A stretch of DNA of 5,030 nucleotides, taken from NCBI GenBank assembly GCA_937874815.1, contig CALNBW010000007.1:1-5030 (forward strand). Direction: 5' to 3'. A program made the translations under genes and the position numbers. The notes under the pieces were generated by a model. The model did not search any database and was not told the DNA's origin. It saw only the letters and a list, made by a program, of their open reading frames with translations. Positions 4,749 to 5,030 of the stretch are shown here, piece after piece. Source of the DNA: an uncultured Bacillota bacterium (GTDB lineage: Bacteria; Bacillota; UBA994; UBA5500). The first letter of the stretch is position 1; each line of letters starts with the position of its first letter.

Positions 4749-5030
4749 TTGGAGAAGTTTGACCTACTTCAGGACATAGCTAAGCGTACCGCCGGTGACA
4801 TCTATCTCGGCATCGTGGGCCCGGTACGCACCGGTAAGTCCACTTTCATCAAGCGATTCATGGACCTCATGGTATTGCCGAATATTACTGATGCCAATGA
4901 CAGGGAGCGCACCAAAGACGCCTTGCCTCAGAGTGGGGCAGGGCGAACCATCATGACGACTGAGCCCAAGTTTATCCCCGATGATGGAGTCGAAATTGCC
5001 ATCGATAACATCAAGCTGCGGGTGCGAATG
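4749..5030 (+). CDS. spoIVA: Stage IV sporulation protein A, N-terminal part (cut by window end)
   Basis: SpoIVA is the ATPase that polymerises on the outer surface of the forespore in the mother cell, forms the basement layer of the spore coat, and is also needed for cortex formation. The window holds 94 residues of a family usually close to 490. Visible are MEKFDLLQDIAKRTAGDIYLG (1-21), the Walker A loop GPVRTGKST (24-32) at the start of the NTPase domain, and DRERTKDALPQS (51-62). AGRTIMTTEPKFIP (64-77) is a block strongly conserved in SpoIVA. TTG 4749 is the start because the family N-terminus begins exactly there behind a good ribosome-binding site. The gene is separated from gpsA by a strong terminator, and a sigma-E-like promoter lies about 125 bases upstream, as expected for a mother-cell gene. 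Nothing is odd in the part seen; truncation is only the window edge. Confidence 0.97.
   Translation, partial: MEKFDLLQDIAKRTAGDIYLGIVGPVRTGKSTFIKRFMDLMVLPNITDANDRERTKDALPQSGAGRTIMTTEPKFIPDDGVEIAIDNIKLRVRM

Noticed and set aside
4654..4779. A 41-codon + strand frame from ATG 4654 (MKQASFSKLRKIEWKC...) overlapping the start of spoIVA.
   Set aside because: No ribosome-binding site precedes it, its composition is an unstructured basic string, and its second part reads the spoIVA ribosome-binding site and coding start out of frame.
1..5030. Novel defence, mobile or CRISPR system.
   Set aside because: No transposase, integrase, nuclease, toxin-antitoxin pair, repeat array or composition shift is visible; the gene content is core housekeeping plus sporulation.

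Overview
The window comes from an endospore-forming Firmicute, most likely a Clostridia-type lineage. The evidence is the start of spoIVA (found only in endospore formers), a DUF3189 gene directly upstream of a PDZ/radical-SAM/DUF512 gene, and the order der-gpsA-spoIVA. Base composition is moderate (about half G+C by eye), Shine-Dalgarno sites are G-rich, and non-ATG starts are frequent. Genus or species cannot be fixed from this sequence. All five genes are on the + strand.

Layout. Positions 1-244 hold the 3' end of a gene that looks like a diverged DUF3189 paralogue. Positions 256-747 hold a complete DUF3189 gene that appears to start at CTG, 43 codons before its first ATG. A gap of about 100 bases follows, with a possible sigma-A-type promoter and a perfect 11-bp hairpin. 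Positions 852-2177 encode a PDZ/radical-SAM/DUF512 protein, 2181-3557 the double GTPase Der (EngA), and 3484-4515 glycerol-3-phosphate dehydrogenase GpsA. A strong intrinsic terminator with a TTCG loop (4537-4564) closes this group. The intergenic stretch 4516-4748 also holds a second inverted repeat, a candidate sigma-E promoter and short repeats. spoIVA starts at TTG 4749 and runs off the window.

How the genes work together. DUF512-der-gpsA is a tightly packed housekeeping cluster: the first two are 3 bases apart and the last two overlap. Der acts in 50S ribosomal subunit maturation and GpsA makes sn-glycerol-3-phosphate for phospholipids. The DUF512 protein is a widely conserved Fe-S protein of unsettled function. 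SpoIVA belongs to a separate sporulation unit, expected to be expressed in the mother cell, where it builds the basement layer of the spore coat.

I see no mobile element, CRISPR array, tRNA, rRNA or defence system. This is mainly an ordinary core region. The most notable points are the 74-base der/gpsA overlap with an out-of-frame GTGA junction, the CTG start of the DUF3189 gene, the hairpin leader before the DUF512 gene, and the layered repeats and promoter before spoIVA.
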